Assembly: GCA_964352735.1 (NCBI GenBank)
Contig: CAYGTC010000010.1
Coordinates: forward strand, 1-64,000
Length of the DNA stretch: 64,000 bases
Direction: 5' to 3'
Source: NORP309 sp964352735
GTDB lineage: Bacteria; Pseudomonadota; Gammaproteobacteria; Xanthomonadales; Marinicellaceae
Of the stretch, positions 63,536 to 64,000 are shown one piece after another (position 1 is the first letter of the stretch; the number at the start of each line of letters is the position of its first letter). The notes beneath the pieces are model-generated. The model had not been told where the DNA came from and did no database searches. It saw only the letters and a list, made by a program, of their open reading frames with translations. A program made the position numbers and the translations under genes.

Positions 63536-64000
63536 ATGCAAAAAATTCTTACCCTTATTGGAGTCATTATTGTAACTTTGATCAGTTGCTCAAAAAAAAG
63601 TGAACGCAAACCGCAACAAGCTCCTTCACCGACGCAGACCAACGCTGGTCGGTATCAATTGGCTGTAGATCGAGGGCCAGATTCTCGAGATTTTGATGTT
63701 GGGGGCTTGCGGCCATGGGATATCAAACCGGAACCCAAAAGTAAATATGGTAACCATTCGCCTTATGTGGTTTTTGGAAAAACCTACCATCTGCAAGAGG
63801 TTGGCCAATCATTTGAACAAACTGGAACGGCCTCATGGTATGGAAAAAAATTTCATGGGCACACCACCTCAAATATGGAAATATTTGATATGTATAAAAT
63901 GACAGCAGCGCATCGAACCTTGCCACTGCCAAGTTATGTGGAAGTAACCAATATCGATAATAATAAAAAGGTCGTGGTGCGAGTCAATGACAGAGGGCCA
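63536..64000 (+). CDS. rlpA: RlpA septal-ring lytic transglycosylase lipoprotein (partial, cut by window end)
   Basis: 155 codons present. Lipoprotein signal MQKILTLIGVIIVTLISC, a Ser/Pro/Gln-rich stretch, a PWDIKPEPKSKYGNHSPYVVFGKTY region typical of RlpA, then the double-psi barrel GTASWYGKKFHG...MTAAHRTLPLPSYVEV...VVRVNDRGP, with the active His and Asp. It cuts denuded glycan. Follows mltB by 42 bases, as in other gammaproteobacteria; dacA often follows. Confidence 0.92.
   Translation, partial: MQKILTLIGVIIVTLISCSKKSERKPQQAPSPTQTNAGRYQLAVDRGPDSRDFDVGGLRPWDIKPEPKSKYGNHSPYVVFGKTYHLQEVGQSFEQTGTASWYGKKFHGHTTSNMEIFDMYKMTAAHRTLPLPSYVEVTNIDNNKKVVVRVNDRGP

Noticed and set aside
1..64000. tRNA, rRNA, CRISPR, prophage, IS transposase or integrase
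   Set aside because: Looked for and not recognised by eye; a covariance search for tRNA and small RNAs could not be run, so short RNAs may have been missed.

Overview
The window is a chromosomal stretch of a low-G+C, AT-rich Gram-negative bacterium. The set MreBCD-PBP2-RodA-MltB-RlpA, GatCAB, a three-gene pyruvate dehydrogenase, the MaeB type of malic enzyme, TonB-dependent receptors, many secreted or lipoprotein products and a large secreted FG-GAP protein point to a gammaproteobacterium. The style (S8 protease with P domain, M16 lipoprotein, DUF5916 protein, sugar-free TonB receptors) suggests a marine relative of the Xanthomonadales such as Marinicella. That placement is inference from gene content; no rRNA or tRNA gene was recognised.

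Layout. 1-6600: a membrane protein, a large VIT-VWA secreted protein, small secreted proteins, a 15-residue-repeat beta-roll protein and a zinc-ribbon protein. 6600-12570 (minus): msrB-msrA-rep, then miaA-rimK-aspartoacylase-like, the latter three overlapping. 12840-19490: a Cys-rich orphan, an S8 protease, a fatty acid desaturase and an M16 peptidase. 19565-27300: a TonB receptor divergent from an ECF sigma/anti-sigma/PDZ operon, followed by a decaying block in which a broken AraC-type regulator, a penicillin-acylase 5' remnant and a TonB receptor 3' remnant are fused by a deletion. 27490-32590: a DUF5916 protein, a secreted protein and a serine hydrolase. 32670-33950: a GPP34 (GOLPH3-like) gene bracketed by two copies of the lpdA 3' end and its terminator. 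33889-42210 (minus): maeB-aceE-aceF-lpdA, a malate-to-acetyl-CoA operon. 42509-50422: an FG-GAP protein, divergent from DUF2891-Nramp-like-pxpA-pxpB-pxpC (5-oxoproline use). 50545-52635: five tandem paralogous lipoproteins. 52760-56915 (minus): gatC-gatA-gatB-PfkB kinase. 57018-64000: mreB-mreC-mreD-mrdA-rodA-mltB-rlpA, the cell-elongation cluster, cut by the window end.

Most of the window is housekeeping. The points most worth following are the GPP34 gene inside duplicated lpdA ends, the acylase/TonB deletion scar beside a doubly broken regulator, the VIT-VWA protein with a possible caspase-like tail, the Nramp paralog lacking metal ligands next to pxpABC, and the tandem lipoprotein array. 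No CRISPR array, IS element, prophage or complete mobile element was seen.
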